From Streptomyces spectabilis (lineage in GTDB: Bacteria > Actinomycetota > Actinomycetes > Streptomycetales > Streptomycetaceae), in assembly GCF_008704795.1 (NCBI RefSeq), contig NZ_CP023690.1, positions 8,442,501 through 8,506,500 on the forward strand: a stretch of DNA of 64,000 bases, read 5' to 3'. A model generated the notes under the pieces. It worked only from the letters and a program-made list of their open reading frames with translations, did not search any database and was not told where the DNA came from. The position numbers were made by a program, and so were the translations under genes. Positions 25,241 through 34,662 of this stretch are shown piece by piece. Numbering within the stretch: position 1 is the first letter of the stretch; the number at the start of each line of letters is the position of its first letter.

Positions 25241-26164
25241 ATGTTCACTCTGGTACGGAGCAGAGTGCGGACGGCCGCGCTCGCGCTCTCGGCAGTCGCG
25301 GCCCTCGCCTTCGGCGCGACCACCTCGACCGGCGCGGTGGCGGCCCCCGCTCCGGCTCCCGCGAAACAGGGGCCGACCTCGGTGGCGTACGTCGAGGTGA
25401 ATGACAACAGCATGCTGAACGTCGGCAAGTACACCCTCGCCAAGGGCGGTGGCAACGTCTTCGACGTCGCCGTGATCTTCGCGGCGAACATCAACTACGA
25501 CACGACCAAGAAGGCGGCGTATCTGCACTTCAACGAGAACGTGCAGCGCGTCCTCGACAACGCCGCCACACAGATACGGCCGTTGCAGCAGAAGGGCATC
25601 AAGGTCGTCCTCTCGGTGCTCGGCAACCATCAGGGCGCGGGCTTCGCCAACTTCCCGACCAAGCAGGCGGCTTCGGCGTTCGCGAAGCAACTGTCGGACA
25701 CCGTCGCCAAGTACGGCCTCGACGGCATCGACTTCGACGACGAGTACGCCGAGTACGGCAACAACGGCACCGGCCAGCCCAACGCCAGTTCGTTCGTGCA
25801 CCTGGTGACGGCGCTGCGCGCGAACATGCCGAACAAGATCATCAGCCTCTACAACATCGGCCCGGCCGCCTCGCGCCTCTCCTACGGCGGCGTCAACATC
25901 TCGTCCAAGTTCGACTACGCCTGGAACCCGTACTACGGCACCTGGCAGGTCCCCGGCATCGCCCTGCCCAAGTCGAAGCTCTCGCCCGCGGCCGTCGAGA
26001 TCGGCCGGACCTCGCAGAGCACGTCCGCCGCCCTCGCCCGCCGCACCGTCAGTGAGGGGTACGGCGTCTATCTGACGTACAACCTCAACGGCGCCGACCG
26101 CAGCGCCGAAGTCTCCGCGTTCACCAGGGAGCTGTACGGCAGTGACGCCGTCTACACGCCGTAA
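25241..26164 (+). CDS. Endo-beta-N-acetylglucosaminidase H (Endo H-type, GH18)
   Basis: A 307-residue secreted glycosidase that is very close to the well-known Streptomyces plicatus Endo H in the parts I can recall (GPTSVAYVEVN, FDVAVIFAANINYD, FNENVQRVLDNA). It cleaves the chitobiose core of high-mannose N-glycans. The catalytic motif DGIDFDDE is at 161-168, with Asp166 and Glu168 as the catalytic pair. A signal peptide and an Ala-Pro linker (APAPAPAKQ) precede the domain. I start at ATG 25241, matching the MFT start of the known enzyme, though an in-frame ATG lies 18 bases upstream. It is likely a monocistronic secreted enzyme. Confidence 0.95.
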   Translation: MFTLVRSRVRTAALALSAVAALAFGATTSTGAVAAPAPAPAKQGPTSVAYVEVNDNSMLNVGKYTLAKGGGNVFDVAVIFAANINYDTTKKAAYLHFNENVQRVLDNAATQIRPLQQKGIKVVLSVLGNHQGAGFANFPTKQAASAFAKQLSDTVAKYGLDGIDFDDEYAEYGNNGTGQPNASSFVHLVTALRANMPNKIISLYNIGPAASRLSYGGVNISSKFDYAWNPYYGTWQVPGIALPKSKLSPAAVEIGRTSQSTSAALARRTVSEGYGVYLTYNLNGADRSAEVSAFTRELYGSDAVYTP

Positions 26165-26182
26165 GGCGACCGAGCGCCTCGA

Positions 26183-26208
26183 AGCGCGCCGCTCCCTCGG
26201 GGCGCGCC
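26183..26208. terminator. Possible terminator after Endo H
   Basis: The inverted repeat GCGCGCC (26184-26190) and GGCGCGC (26201-26207) is separated by ten bases, 20 bp after the Endo H stop. It is a modest stem without a T tract. Confidence 0.4.
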
Positions 26209-26279
26209 GCGTCCCGTAGGTCACGGCCACGCAGGCCGCGCCTTCGACAACGATGTCGGAGGCGCGGATGCGGCCCGGG

Positions 26280-26480
26280 TCAGGCCGCGCGGCTGTAGCG
26301 GTCCGGGCGGTGGGTGGTGGGCCGGGTGCGCTCGGCGGTCGGGCGGGCCTCGGCCGCTTCCCGGCCGAGCAGCGTCCTGCGCGTCTTCGCGGCCTTGCGG
26401 GCTTCGCGTACGAGGCCGTGGTGGGCGGCCTGGGCGGCGAGCTCGGCGGTGCGGAACTGGTGGAGTTCGTAGTCGAACAT
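26280..26480 (-). CDS. Small basic hypothetical protein
   Basis: A 66-residue open frame starting at 26480, with GGGGG eight bases upstream. The sequence starts MFDYELHQFRTAELAAQAAH and is rich in Arg, Ala and Glu, probably helical (REARKAAKTRRTLLGREA). Similar short proteins beginning MFDYELHQ are common in Streptomyces genomes and have no assigned function. No signal peptide or membrane segment is seen. Confidence 0.6.
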   Translation of the reverse strand: MFDYELHQFRTAELAAQAAHHGLVREARKAAKTRRTLLGREAAEARPTAERTRPTTHRPDRYSRAA

Positions 26481-26662
26481 TCTCGTGTCCCCCTGGGTGG
26501 TGGTGTCTCGCTCTGTGCGATGACTCCACTTTCGTTTCCCAGGGGGGTCGGGCACATCGGGAAGGTTCCGCATCTTCCGGGGGCGGGGGGCCTTAGGCGT
26601 ACGGGGGTGCCTTAGCTCGCCGGTCACCTCAGGTCCGTCCGCGGCCACGGTGGGTCCAGCCG

Positions 26663-27337
26663 CTAGTCGGTCGTGTGGGTGGGGTAGACCTGAACGTCGG
26701 TGTAGGCGCCCTTGATGTCTCCGGCGCCCGCGGGCCACTTCAGGTTCACGCTGTGGGTCTCGTTCGGGGGCGTCACCAGGATGTCGGTCGGGGACGCGAG
26801 GCTGTCGCCGGTGGTGTCGATGTCGTAGGCGAGGTTGAAGACGGCGGCGTCGCCGGGCTTCAGGGTGGTGACGCGCGGCTGGGCCGGGCCGCGCTCGATG
26901 GGGCTGGAGGTGTTGTCGGCGTCCTTGATGTCGACGCCCGCGAAGCCCGTCGCCGAGCAGGTGGTCGAACCCCGGTTGACCATGGTGATGTCGATCCTGC
27001 CGGACTGCGCGTCGGGTGCGGCGTCCGCGGCGTCGACAGCCAGGTCCGCCGTCCTGCAGAAGGTGACCTTGCCGCCGGTCTTCGTCGCGCCCTTCGCGGC
27101 CGTCCCGGCCCCGGTGTCCCCACCGGAACCCGTCTTCGCGTCGCCTGCCTCCGAGCCGCTCTCCGACTTCGAGCCGCCGCCCGAGGACGCAGATGAGGAA
27201 GAGGAAGAGGAAGACGACGAGGACGAGGAGCCCTTGGAGGAAGAGTCCTTCTTCGCGTCGTCGCCGCCACAGGCGGTGAGCGAGAGGGTGGCGGCGAGGC
27301 TGACGGCGGCGAGAGCGGTGACTCGGGTGTGCTTCAC
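26663..27337 (-). CDS. DUF4232-type lipoprotein with poly-Ser linker
   Basis: A 224-residue lipoprotein. The signal sequence ends in a lipobox (SLTAC, Cys23), so the mature protein is probably membrane anchored outside the cell. A long Ser/Gly linker follows (S-rich over about 20 residues, then GGGSKSESGSEAG). The C-terminal domain is DUF4232-like: VTFCRTADLAV, GRIDITMVNRGSTTCSATGF, VTTLKPGDAAVFNLAYD and DILVTPPNETHSV. GTG 27337 is chosen for its ribosome site (GGGGGA) and signal peptide; the longer frame adds 20 unlikely residues. Function unknown. A damaged paralogue lies at 45524-46162. Confidence 0.82.
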   Translation of the reverse strand: MKHTRVTALAAVSLAATLSLTACGGDDAKKDSSSKGSSSSSSSSSSSSSASSGGGSKSESGSEAGDAKTGSGGDTGAGTAAKGATKTGGKVTFCRTADLAVDAADAAPDAQSGRIDITMVNRGSTTCSATGFAGVDIKDADNTSSPIERGPAQPRVTTLKPGDAAVFNLAYDIDTTGDSLASPTDILVTPPNETHSVNLKWPAGAGDIKGAYTDVQVYPTHTTD

Positions 27338-27853
27338 GGGTTCCCCCAGAAGTGGCGCGGTGCATGTCATGCGGTCGGAAGTATTTGTAACTCGCACCGA
27401 GTCACGGGCGGTCCTCCGTGAAGTCTTCGTTCTGTCACAGGCGTACCGGCCTCACGGTGGAGACCGGGGGAGCCTGTGGGGGTGCGACCGCGGGGTGAAC
27501 TGCCCATGGTTCCGGTCCCTTTGACGGGTGGGCGGCGGTGGTTGCGGGGCGTCGCCCCTCACGTGGCGGTCCTCGGGGTTCCGGTTCCCTGGACTTCGCC
27601 TGTCGGTACTCCTGGTGTCCGCGGCCTGGCCGAAACGCGCAGGGACGGTGTCCGGTCGCCTCGCCGTGTCGGGTGCGGCGGCGTGGTGTTCACCTGCGCG
27701 GGGGCCCGCCCCGATGGCGGCCCGGCGACGCTCTGGAAGGTGCTGCCCGGGTAGGATTCAGGCCAGCGCACGCCGTGGGGACGACGCGCCGAGCGCCCGG
27801 CGGGGGAAGACGGGGCCGGCCGCACGGGCGACGCGCCCGAAGGCGGCAATGGG
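27338..27853. other. Intergenic region upstream of the first SARP gene
   Basis: About 0.5 kb between the divergent lipoprotein and SARP genes. No protein-like frame, strong hairpin or long repeat was noticed; it presumably holds both promoters. Confidence 0.5.
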
Positions 27854-30800
27854 GTGGGGCGGAAGATGGTCACCGGGAACACCGGGGACACCGGGCTGCG
27901 GTTCGCGCTGCTCGGCCGGTTGCGCGCGTGGCGCGGCGACAGGGAGCTGGAGCTCGGCTCGCCGCAGCAGCAGGCGTTCCTCGCGGTGCTCCTGTTGCGT
28001 CAGGAGCGGGCCGCGTCGGTGGGCGACGTCGTGGAGGCCCTGTGGGGCGGGAACCCACCACCACGCGCCGTGGGCGCCGTACGGACGTACGCGTCGCGGC
28101 TGCGCAAGGTCCTTGAACCGGAGCGGGCCGCGGGCGAGTCACCCCGGGTCCTGGTGTCCGTCGCCGACGGCTACGCGCTGCAGCTGCCGCGCGAGTCAGT
28201 GGACCTCACCCGGTTCGAGGACCACGTCGCCGCGGCGGGCCGGGCCCGGGCCGCCGGGCAGCTCGCGGAGGCGCGCGCCCGGCTGTGCCTCGCGCTCGAA
28301 CCCTGGCGGGACGACCCCCTGCCGGGCGTCCCCGGCGCGGCCATGGACGCGCACCGCGCCCGGCTCGCCGACCAGCGCCTGACGGCCCTCGAAGCCCGGC
28401 TGGAGCTCGACCTGGAACTGGACGGTCCACGGGCGGTCCTCGCGGTCCTCGCCGACCTGGCCGTACGCCATCCGCTGCGCGAACGGCTGCGCGCCCTCCA
28501 GATGCGGGCGCTGCACCGGCACGGCCGGTCCGCCGAAGCGCTCGCTGTCTACGACGAGACCCGTCTGCTGCTGGACGAGGAACTCGGCCTCGAACCCGGC
28601 CGCGACCTCGCCGAGGCACGCGATCTGCTCGCGCCGCCGGACACCACCGGAAGGACCGGGCTCCCGGACCCGGCCACGCCACCGCTGCCCGCCCAGCTCC
28701 CGGGCGACCTCGCCGACTTCACCGGCCGCGCCGCGCTCGTGGCGGACCTGTGCGCGTTGCTGACGTCCGACCGCCCCGGTGCCGCCGCCCTGGTGGCGGT
28801 CTCCGGGGCCGGTGGGGTGGGCAAGAGCGCCCTCGCCGTGCACGTCGCGCACCTCGTACGGCAGTCCTTTCCGCACGGACAGCTGTACGTGGACCTCCAG
28901 GGCGTCGGCGGCCACCCGGCCGACCCCGCCACCGTGCTGCGCTCGTTCCTGCGCGCGCTGGGCGTGGACGACGCCGTGATACCGGAGGGCCTGGCGGAAC
29001 GCTCGGCGCTCCTGCGCGCCCGCCTCGACGGGCGCCGCGTGCTCATCCTGCTCGACAACGCCCACGGCCCCGAGCAGGTGCGGCCCTTCCTGCCCGTGCT
29101 GCCCTCCTGTGCCGTCCTGGTCACCAGCCGCGCCAAGCTCGCGGGGCCGACGTCGGCGCGCCTGGTCGACCTCGACGTCATGACCGCAAGCGAGGCACTC
29201 GAACTCCTGGGCCGGGTCCTGGGCCGGGACCGCGTCGCCGCAGAGGCGGACGACGCCGCCCGGCTGGTGTCGGCCTGCGGCCATCTGCCGCTTGCCGTAC
29301 GGATCGTGGCGGCCCGCCTCGCCACGCGCCCCGCGTGGCCGCTGCGCGCGCTGCACGACCGGCTCGCCGACGAGCGGCACCGCCTCGCGGAACTGCGCGT
29401 CGCCGATCTGACCGTCGAGGCCGCCTTCGCACTCGGCCACGCCCAGCTCCGGCCGGACCAGCGGCGCGCCTTCCGGCTGCTCGCCCTGCCCGACGGCCCG
29501 CACGTCTCGTCCGCCGCCGCGGCCGCCGTCCTCGGTCTGCCGGAGCCGGAGGCCGAGGCGCTGTGCGAGTCCCTGGTCGACGTCAGCCTCCTCGAATCCC
29601 CGGCTCCCGGCCGCTACCGCTACCACGACCTGCTGCGCCTCTACGCGCGTGGACGCGCGAGCGCGGAGGAGTCCGTGGAGGGACGGGCCGCCGCCCTGCG
29701 CCGCCTCCTCGACTTCCTGGTGTCCACGGTGCGGGCCGCGCACCCTGGCACCCTCGGCAGGGCCGAGCGCCTGGGGGTGACCGCGACCGTCACCGGCCTT
29801 TCGTTCGCCACGGCCGACGACGCCGGTGCCTGGCTGGCCGCGGAGGCGCCGTGCCTGTTCGCAGCCGTGCGCCAGGCAGCCGCGGCGCGCGCCGTCGCCC
29901 CGGCGGCCGACCTGCTGCTCATGATGGAGGAACTCCTCGAACGCGGCGGCCCCGGACCGGAGTTCGAGCGGGCGGCCCACGCCGTGGTCTCCGCGGCGCT
30001 CCGCCTGGACGACCGGCGCAGCGCGGGCCGCGCCTACCTGGCCCTGGGCCACGGCTACTACCACGCCGCCCGCCTGCGTGAACTGGTCGTGGCCTGCCGC
30101 GAGGCGGTGGCGGCGAGCCGTGCGGCAGGCGACGCGCTCGTCATGGCCGACGCGCTGGTGCTGCTCGCGCGCTGCTCGTACCACCTGCGCGGCCACGACG
30201 AGGCCCGTGCCCTCCTCGCCGAGGCGTCGGCGGTCTTCGAGGCCCACGCCGACCGGTTCGGCGAGGCGAACCTCCTCGGCGCGCGCTGCCGGGTGCGCCA
30301 GGCGACGGGCGAGACGGACCTGGCGGTCGCGGACGCCGAGGAGGCCCTGGCGGTCCATCAGGGCCTGAGTGACGGGCGCCGGGTGGGGTTCGCCCTGTAC
30401 GACCTGGGCGTCGTCCTCGACGGCGCCGGGCGGACCGCCGAGTCCGCCGCGCGCCTCACCGAGGCGCTCGCCCTCTTCCGTGACCGCGGCAGCCGACTGT
30501 GGGAAGGGCTCACCCTGTTCCGGCTCGCGGAGAACCGGCTCGCCACCGGTCTCGCCGAGCAGGCCGCGGGCCTTGCCCGGACCGCTGCCGCGATGCTGGA
30601 GGAGGCCAGGAACGACCACGGCCGCGCACACGCCCTGTCCGTGCTCGGCTCCGCCCTCGACCGGCTCGGGGACCACGACGGCGCCCGGGCGCACCGGCGC
30701 GCCGCGCACGAGATCTGCACCCGCCTGGGCATGCCGGAGGCCGACGACCTCCTCGCCCTGCTCGGCGACGGGCCCGGGCGCCGGGACGGGGGCGAACCGG

Positions 30801-30940
30801 CACCGGTTCCCGCGGCGGAACCAGCATCGGTTCCTGCGGCGGAACCAGCACCGGTACCTCCGGCGCGAGCGGCCCGCTCCCCTCGCGTGCCGAACGCGGC
30901 ACGGCGTAACCGGCGGCACGGGCGATCCCCCCTCCCGTGA
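27854..30940 (+). CDS. Large SARP regulator (AfsR-like: SARP-NB-ARC-TPR)
   Basis: A 1028-residue regulator. An N-terminal OmpR-like winged helix (LRFALLGRLRAWRGDRELEL, QQQAFLAVLLL) and a bacterial transcriptional activation domain (to about residue 260) make the SARP part. An NB-ARC-type STAND ATPase follows, with P-loop SGAGGVGKSALAV and Walker B-like VLILLDNAHG. A C-terminal half of helical repeats (TPR-like) comes next, then a Pro/Ala tail made of 24-bp DNA repeats. Such proteins switch on secondary-metabolite clusters when an ATP-dependent switch is triggered. The start may be GTG 27854 or ATG 27866. It is followed at once by a paralogue in the same direction. Confidence 0.93.
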   Translation: MGRKMVTGNTGDTGLRFALLGRLRAWRGDRELELGSPQQQAFLAVLLLRQERAASVGDVVEALWGGNPPPRAVGAVRTYASRLRKVLEPERAAGESPRVLVSVADGYALQLPRESVDLTRFEDHVAAAGRARAAGQLAEARARLCLALEPWRDDPLPGVPGAAMDAHRARLADQRLTALEARLELDLELDGPRAVLAVLADLAVRHPLRERLRALQMRALHRHGRSAEALAVYDETRLLLDEELGLEPGRDLAEARDLLAPPDTTGRTGLPDPATPPLPAQLPGDLADFTGRAALVADLCALLTSDRPGAAALVAVSGAGGVGKSALAVHVAHLVRQSFPHGQLYVDLQGVGGHPADPATVLRSFLRALGVDDAVIPEGLAERSALLRARLDGRRVLILLDNAHGPEQVRPFLPVLPSCAVLVTSRAKLAGPTSARLVDLDVMTASEALELLGRVLGRDRVAAEADDAARLVSACGHLPLAVRIVAARLATRPAWPLRALHDRLADERHRLAELRVADLTVEAAFALGHAQLRPDQRRAFRLLALPDGPHVSSAAAAAVLGLPEPEAEALCESLVDVSLLESPAPGRYRYHDLLRLYARGRASAEESVEGRAAALRRLLDFLVSTVRAAHPGTLGRAERLGVTATVTGLSFATADDAGAWLAAEAPCLFAAVRQAAAARAVAPAADLLLMMEELLERGGPGPEFERAAHAVVSAALRLDDRRSAGRAYLALGHGYYHAARLRELVVACREAVAASRAAGDALVMADALVLLARCSYHLRGHDEARALLAEASAVFEAHADRFGEANLLGARCRVRQATGETDLAVADAEEALAVHQGLSDGRRVGFALYDLGVVLDGAGRTAESAARLTEALALFRDRGSRLWEGLTLFRLAENRLATGLAEQAAGLARTAAAMLEEARNDHGRAHALSVLGSALDRLGDHDGARAHRRAAHEICTRLGMPEADDLLALLGDGPGRRDGGEPAPVPAAEPASVPAAEPAPVPPARAARSPRVPNAARRNRRHGRSPLP
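30805..30876 (+). repeat. 24-bp tandem repeat at the 3' end of the SARP gene
   Basis: GGTTCC-GCGGCGGAACCAGCA-type units recur at 30805, 30829 and 30853 and encode PVPAAEPA-like repeats. GGTTCC and GGAACC within each unit can also form small hairpins. Confidence 0.8.
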
Positions 30941-31012
30941 CCTTCTCCCGTGACCTCCCTTCCTTCCCGTGACCTCCCTCCTTTCCCGTGACCTCTCGTC
31001 CCTTCCGTGACC
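30936..31012 (+). repeat. CGTGACC direct repeats, mostly 19 bp apart
   Basis: CGTGACC occurs at 30936, 30949, 30968, 30987 and 31006. The last four are evenly spaced by 19 bp in a pyrimidine-rich context (TTCCCGTGACCTCC). The cluster begins at the stop of the first SARP gene and ends 54 bp before the start of the second. SARP proteins bind direct repeats, so this may be a regulatory site for the second gene, although 19 bp differs from the 11 or 22 bp pitch usual for SARPs. Confidence 0.6.
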
Positions 31013-31033
31013 GCGCGTCGCAAGGCCCGCCCG

Positions 31034-31057
31034 CCAAATGGTCCTCACGTCATTTGG
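31034..31057. promoter_or_regulatory. Inverted repeat before the second SARP gene
   Basis: CCAAATG (31034-31040) and CATTTGG (31051-31057) form a perfect 7-bp palindrome with a 10-base spacer. The right arm runs into the GGAGA ribosome site (31056-31060). It could be an operator or an RNA hairpin that hides the ribosome site. Confidence 0.45.
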
Positions 31058-31066
31058 AGACATCCC

Positions 31067-34024
31067 ATGCCCCCCACCGCCTCGCCCGCCCGCTCCTCCG
31101 GCGACGAGTCCGGGCGAACCTCCGCCCACCGCTTCACCGTTCTCGGCCCGCTTCGTCTGTACGACGGTCCGGCCGAGGTGCCCGTCGGCGCGCCCCAGCT
31201 GCGGGCGGTGCTCGCGGTTCTGCTGCTGCGGGCGCGTACCCCCGTGTCCGCCTGGGAACTGATCGCCGCGGTCTGGGGCGACGAGGCCCCGCCCGGCGCG
31301 CTGGGGTCGTTGCGCACCCACGCCTTCACCCTGCGCCGCCTCCTCGAACCCGGCCGGGCACCCCGCGCCGCCGCGCGCACGCTGCTGACGACGGGCGACG
31401 GCTACAGCTTGAACGTCGACCCCGAGGACGTCGACCTGACGGTCTTCGAACTCCGTACTGCCGAGGCACGGCGGGCCCGGGCCGCAGGTCAGCTCGAACG
31501 GGCGCGGTCACTGTTCGTCTCCGCCCTCGACCTGTGGCGCGGCACGCCGCTCGCCGGTGTGCCCGGCCCGTACGCCGAGGCCCAGCGCACCCGTCTGGAG
31601 GAGCTGCGCCTGTCGGCGGTCGAGGCCCGCTGGGAGGCCGAGATCGCCTCGGGCGGGAGCGACGGCGCGATCGGTCCGCTGCGCGCGCTCGCCGCCGAAC
31701 ACCCGTGGCGCGAGCGGGTCCACGAGCTGCTGATGACAGCGCTGCACCAGGCCGGACGGCAGGCGGACGCACTCGACGTCCACGCGCACGTCCGCCGCGC
31801 GCTCGCCGAGGAGCTGGGCATCCGGCCGGGCCCCGGCCTCGACCGGCTCCAGCAGAAGATCCTCACCGAGGGGCCCGGGGGACGGACGGGTGACGCGGCC
31901 GGGCCCCCGGCTCCGGGCCGCTCCCACGGACCGGCTCAACTCCCGCAGGACGTCGCCGACTTCACGGGCCGCGGCGACGAGGCCGACCGGCTGTGCGCCG
32001 CGCTGGAGAAGGGCGGGATCGTCGCCCTCAGCTCCATCAGCGGGATGGGCGGCATCGGCAAGACGGCCCTGGCCGTCCACGTGGCCCGGCGGATGCGCCA
32101 CCGCTTCCCGGACGGGCAGCTCTACGCGGACCTGCGGGGCACCGACCCCCGGCCCGCCGAGCCCATGGAGGTCCTCGGCCGCTTCCTGGGCGTCCTCGGC
32201 GTCCGCGCCGGTCACCTCCCGAGGCTGCCCGGGGAGCGGGCGGCGCTCTACCGCTCACTGCTCGCCACCCGGCAGGTGTTCGTCGTCCTCGACAACGCCC
32301 GCGACCCGGCCCAGGTGCGCGACCTGCTGCCCGGCGCGCCCGGCAGCGCGGTGGTCGTCACCAGTCGCTCCCGCCTCGTCGGCCTGACCGGGGCCACCCT
32401 GGTGGACCTGCGGCCCATGGCGCGGGCGGAGGCCCTGGAGCTGCTGACCCGGATCGTCGGCGAACCGAGCGTGTCCGCCGAGCCGGAGGCCGCCGCCGAG
32501 GTGCTCGACGCCTGCGGCCATCTGCCGCTCGCCATCCGCATCGTGGCCTCCCGGCTCGTCGCCCGCCCTGACCACACGCTCGCGGAGACCGCCGCGCTCC
32601 TCGCGGACGAGCGGCGCCGCCTCGGCGCGCTGCGGGCGGAGGACACCGCCGTGGAGACGACCTTCCGGCTCGGCATGGAACTCCTCGACGCCGAGCAGGT
32701 CCGCGCCTTCCGGCTCCTCGCCCTGCCCGAGATGCCCGAACTGGGCGTGCCCGTCGCCGCGGCGCTGCTCGCCCGGCCGGAGCGGGAGGCGGAGGAGCTG
32801 TGCGAGTCGCTCGTCGACCTGAGCCTGCTCGAGTCGGTCGCTCCCGGCCGCTACCGCTACCACGACCTGCTCCGGCTCTTCGCCCGTGAGACCGCGCGCG
32901 CCGAAGTGCCGGACCACGAGCGGACGGCCGCGCTCACCCGTCTCCTCGAGTTCTGCCTGGCCGCCGCCCTCGGCGCCCACCGGGCATCGCTGCCCGACGA
33001 CGTGTTCCCCGGGCACGTGGCCGCGCTGCGCCACGAGGGCCTGGACTTCGCGGGGCCGCAGCAGGCCACCGTCTGGCTGCTCGACGAGCAGACGTCGCTC
33101 CTCGGGCTCATCGAGCAGGCCGCGGGCGACGCCTCCCTGTCGCTGACCGTCTGCGCGGACCTGCTCCTCGCGGCGGACCCGCTCGGCCGCCTCGGCGCCC
33201 AGCCCTACGGCATCGAACGCGCCGCCCGGACCCTGGCCGGGGCCGCGCGCGCCGCCGGTCACCGCACCGCCGAAGCGCGCGCCCTGTACATGCTGGGCAG
33301 CTCCGTGCAGCACCGCTTCGCCATGCGGCTCGGCGCCCCCGCCCTCGACCGGGCCGTCGAGCTGTGCCGCGAGACCGGGGACCGGAGGCTGCTCGCCCAC
33401 GTACTGATCACACGGGGCGGAGGAGCCCTGGCCCTGCGCGACTTCACCGCCGCGCACGCCCTGTTGAGCGAGGCCCTGACCCACTGCCGGGCCCTGGCGA
33501 GCCGCGGCATCGAGGCGTACGCGCTCGGCTTCCTCGGCCTGGCCCTGCTGGCCACAGGGCGGGCCGACGAGGGGCTCGCGCACTGCCGCGAGGCCGTCGC
33601 CGTCACCCGGGCGACCGGGGACGTCGCGGGTCAGGCCAACGCGCTGCACAACCTCGGCCAGGTCTGTCTGCGCACCGGGCGGACGTCCGAGGCCTTCGAC
33701 TGCCTGCACGAGAGCCTGCGCCTGTGGCGGCAGACGGGCTCCCGCTTCCGCGAGGGCCTGCTGCTCGGCGCGATCGCCCAGGCCCACAACCTCTCGGGAC
33801 GTCCCGAGGAGGCCGCCGAACACGCCGCGCGGGCCCGGGACATCGCCGAGGCGCGCGGCGACGCGGGCATCCTCGCCCGCGCCCTCGCCCAGCTCGGCCA
33901 CGCCCACCGCGCGCAGGGCGACACCGACCGGGCCCTGGAGCAGTACCGCCGTGCGCGGAGCGTCTTCCACGAGCTCGGCCTGCCCGACGCGGACGACATC
34001 GCGCGGCACCTCGGGGAGCTGTGA
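31067..34024 (+). CDS. Large SARP regulator (AfsR-like), tandem paralogue
   Basis: A 985-residue paralogue of the preceding gene with the same layout. It has a winged-helix DNA-binding domain (HRFTVLGPLRLYDGPAEVPV), an activation domain, and an NB-ARC switch domain with P-loop SGMGGIGKTALAV and Walker B-like VFVVLDNARD. Conserved downstream blocks are shared with its neighbour (CGHLPLAIRIVASRL, ESVAPGRYRYHDLLRLFARE). A long TPR-like C-terminal region follows. ATG 31067 with GGAGA six bases upstream is the best start. It lacks the Pro/Ala repeat tail of its neighbour. A strong hairpin terminator follows the stop. Its target cluster is unknown; both NRPS regions in this window are candidates. 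Confidence 0.93.
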   Translation: MPPTASPARSSGDESGRTSAHRFTVLGPLRLYDGPAEVPVGAPQLRAVLAVLLLRARTPVSAWELIAAVWGDEAPPGALGSLRTHAFTLRRLLEPGRAPRAAARTLLTTGDGYSLNVDPEDVDLTVFELRTAEARRARAAGQLERARSLFVSALDLWRGTPLAGVPGPYAEAQRTRLEELRLSAVEARWEAEIASGGSDGAIGPLRALAAEHPWRERVHELLMTALHQAGRQADALDVHAHVRRALAEELGIRPGPGLDRLQQKILTEGPGGRTGDAAGPPAPGRSHGPAQLPQDVADFTGRGDEADRLCAALEKGGIVALSSISGMGGIGKTALAVHVARRMRHRFPDGQLYADLRGTDPRPAEPMEVLGRFLGVLGVRAGHLPRLPGERAALYRSLLATRQVFVVLDNARDPAQVRDLLPGAPGSAVVVTSRSRLVGLTGATLVDLRPMARAEALELLTRIVGEPSVSAEPEAAAEVLDACGHLPLAIRIVASRLVARPDHTLAETAALLADERRRLGALRAEDTAVETTFRLGMELLDAEQVRAFRLLALPEMPELGVPVAAALLARPEREAEELCESLVDLSLLESVAPGRYRYHDLLRLFARETARAEVPDHERTAALTRLLEFCLAAALGAHRASLPDDVFPGHVAALRHEGLDFAGPQQATVWLLDEQTSLLGLIEQAAGDASLSLTVCADLLLAADPLGRLGAQPYGIERAARTLAGAARAAGHRTAEARALYMLGSSVQHRFAMRLGAPALDRAVELCRETGDRRLLAHVLITRGGGALALRDFTAAHALLSEALTHCRALASRGIEAYALGFLGLALLATGRADEGLAHCREAVAVTRATGDVAGQANALHNLGQVCLRTGRTSEAFDCLHESLRLWRQTGSRFREGLLLGAIAQAHNLSGRPEEAAEHAARARDIAEARGDAGILARALAQLGHAHRAQGDTDRALEQYRRARSVFHELGLPDADDIARHLGEL

Positions 34025-34047
34025 GGCACGCCCTCCGCTCAACGCAC

Positions 34048-34079
34048 ACGCCCCGTCGGCAACACACTGCCGACGGGGC
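34048..34079. terminator. Bidirectional hairpin terminator
   Basis: A perfect 13-bp inverted repeat (CGCCCCGTCGGCA and its reverse complement) with a 6-base loop ACACAC, between the convergent SARP gene and a small secreted-protein gene. Confidence 0.85.
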
Positions 34080-34102
34080 GCTCTCGCTGGACCAGAGCCG
34101 GA

Positions 34103-34333
34103 CTACAGCTCGCCCGGACGGGGCTTGTCGAGCCAGCCGGCGGCCACCACGCTGTGCTTGGCCGGGCGGAGCTCCCACGCCCCCGGAGCGACGTCGGAAC
34201 CGGCCGCGGGGCCGTGCGCGGCCGCCGCCCCCGTCGCGTGGGCGCCGTTGCCGCCCGCATCGGCAACCGCCACGCCGCCGCCGAACGCGCACAGGGCGGC
34301 TGCCGCCACACCCACTGCCACACGCTTGATCAC
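34103..34333 (-). CDS. Small secreted hypothetical protein
   Basis: A 76-residue exported peptide. GTG 34333 follows GGAGG with five bases between. The signal peptide (MIKRVAVGVAAAALCAFGGG, cleavage near AVADA) leaves a mature part of about 50 residues, rich in Gly, Ala and His at first (NGAHATGAAAAHGPAAGS), then WELRPAKHSVVAAGWLDKPRPGEL. No family recognised. It has no Cys in the mature part. Confidence 0.55.
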   Translation of the reverse strand: MIKRVAVGVAAAALCAFGGGVAVADAGGNGAHATGAAAAHGPAAGSDVAPGAWELRPAKHSVVAAGWLDKPRPGEL

Positions 34334-34662
34334 GAAAACCTCCAAGGTCTGATGGGGATCAACGCACGCAGTAGACCGACCACCGATCAACAAGCGGTCA
34401 ACATCGGTGTGACGGTGCGTTCCTGGAGGCGTCAGGGGTCCGGCGGACCGGCGTCGGCAAGCTCCGCGCCGGGAGGCGCTGGGCCGAGGAGGCGACGGCC
34501 GAACGGGTGCGGTTGGGACCGCGTCATCTCCGTCTGACCAGCGCTGATCCGCAGTTCCTTGGCATCGGGCGGAGCCGTTCCGGCCGGGAGCGGGGATCGG
34601 CGGGCTCCAGCTTTCGGGGCAGCGGCCGATCAGAACCGGTGACCGACCGTAGGGAGCCGACC
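34334..34662. other. Intergenic region upstream of the GH16 gene
   Basis: About 330 bp between two divergent secreted-protein genes. No convincing small gene or hairpin was noticed; it presumably holds both promoters. Confidence 0.5.

Noticed and set aside
28196..31321. A 1041-codon open frame on the minus strand
   Set aside because: It mirrors the first SARP gene and has Gly/Arg/Gln-rich, motif-free composition.
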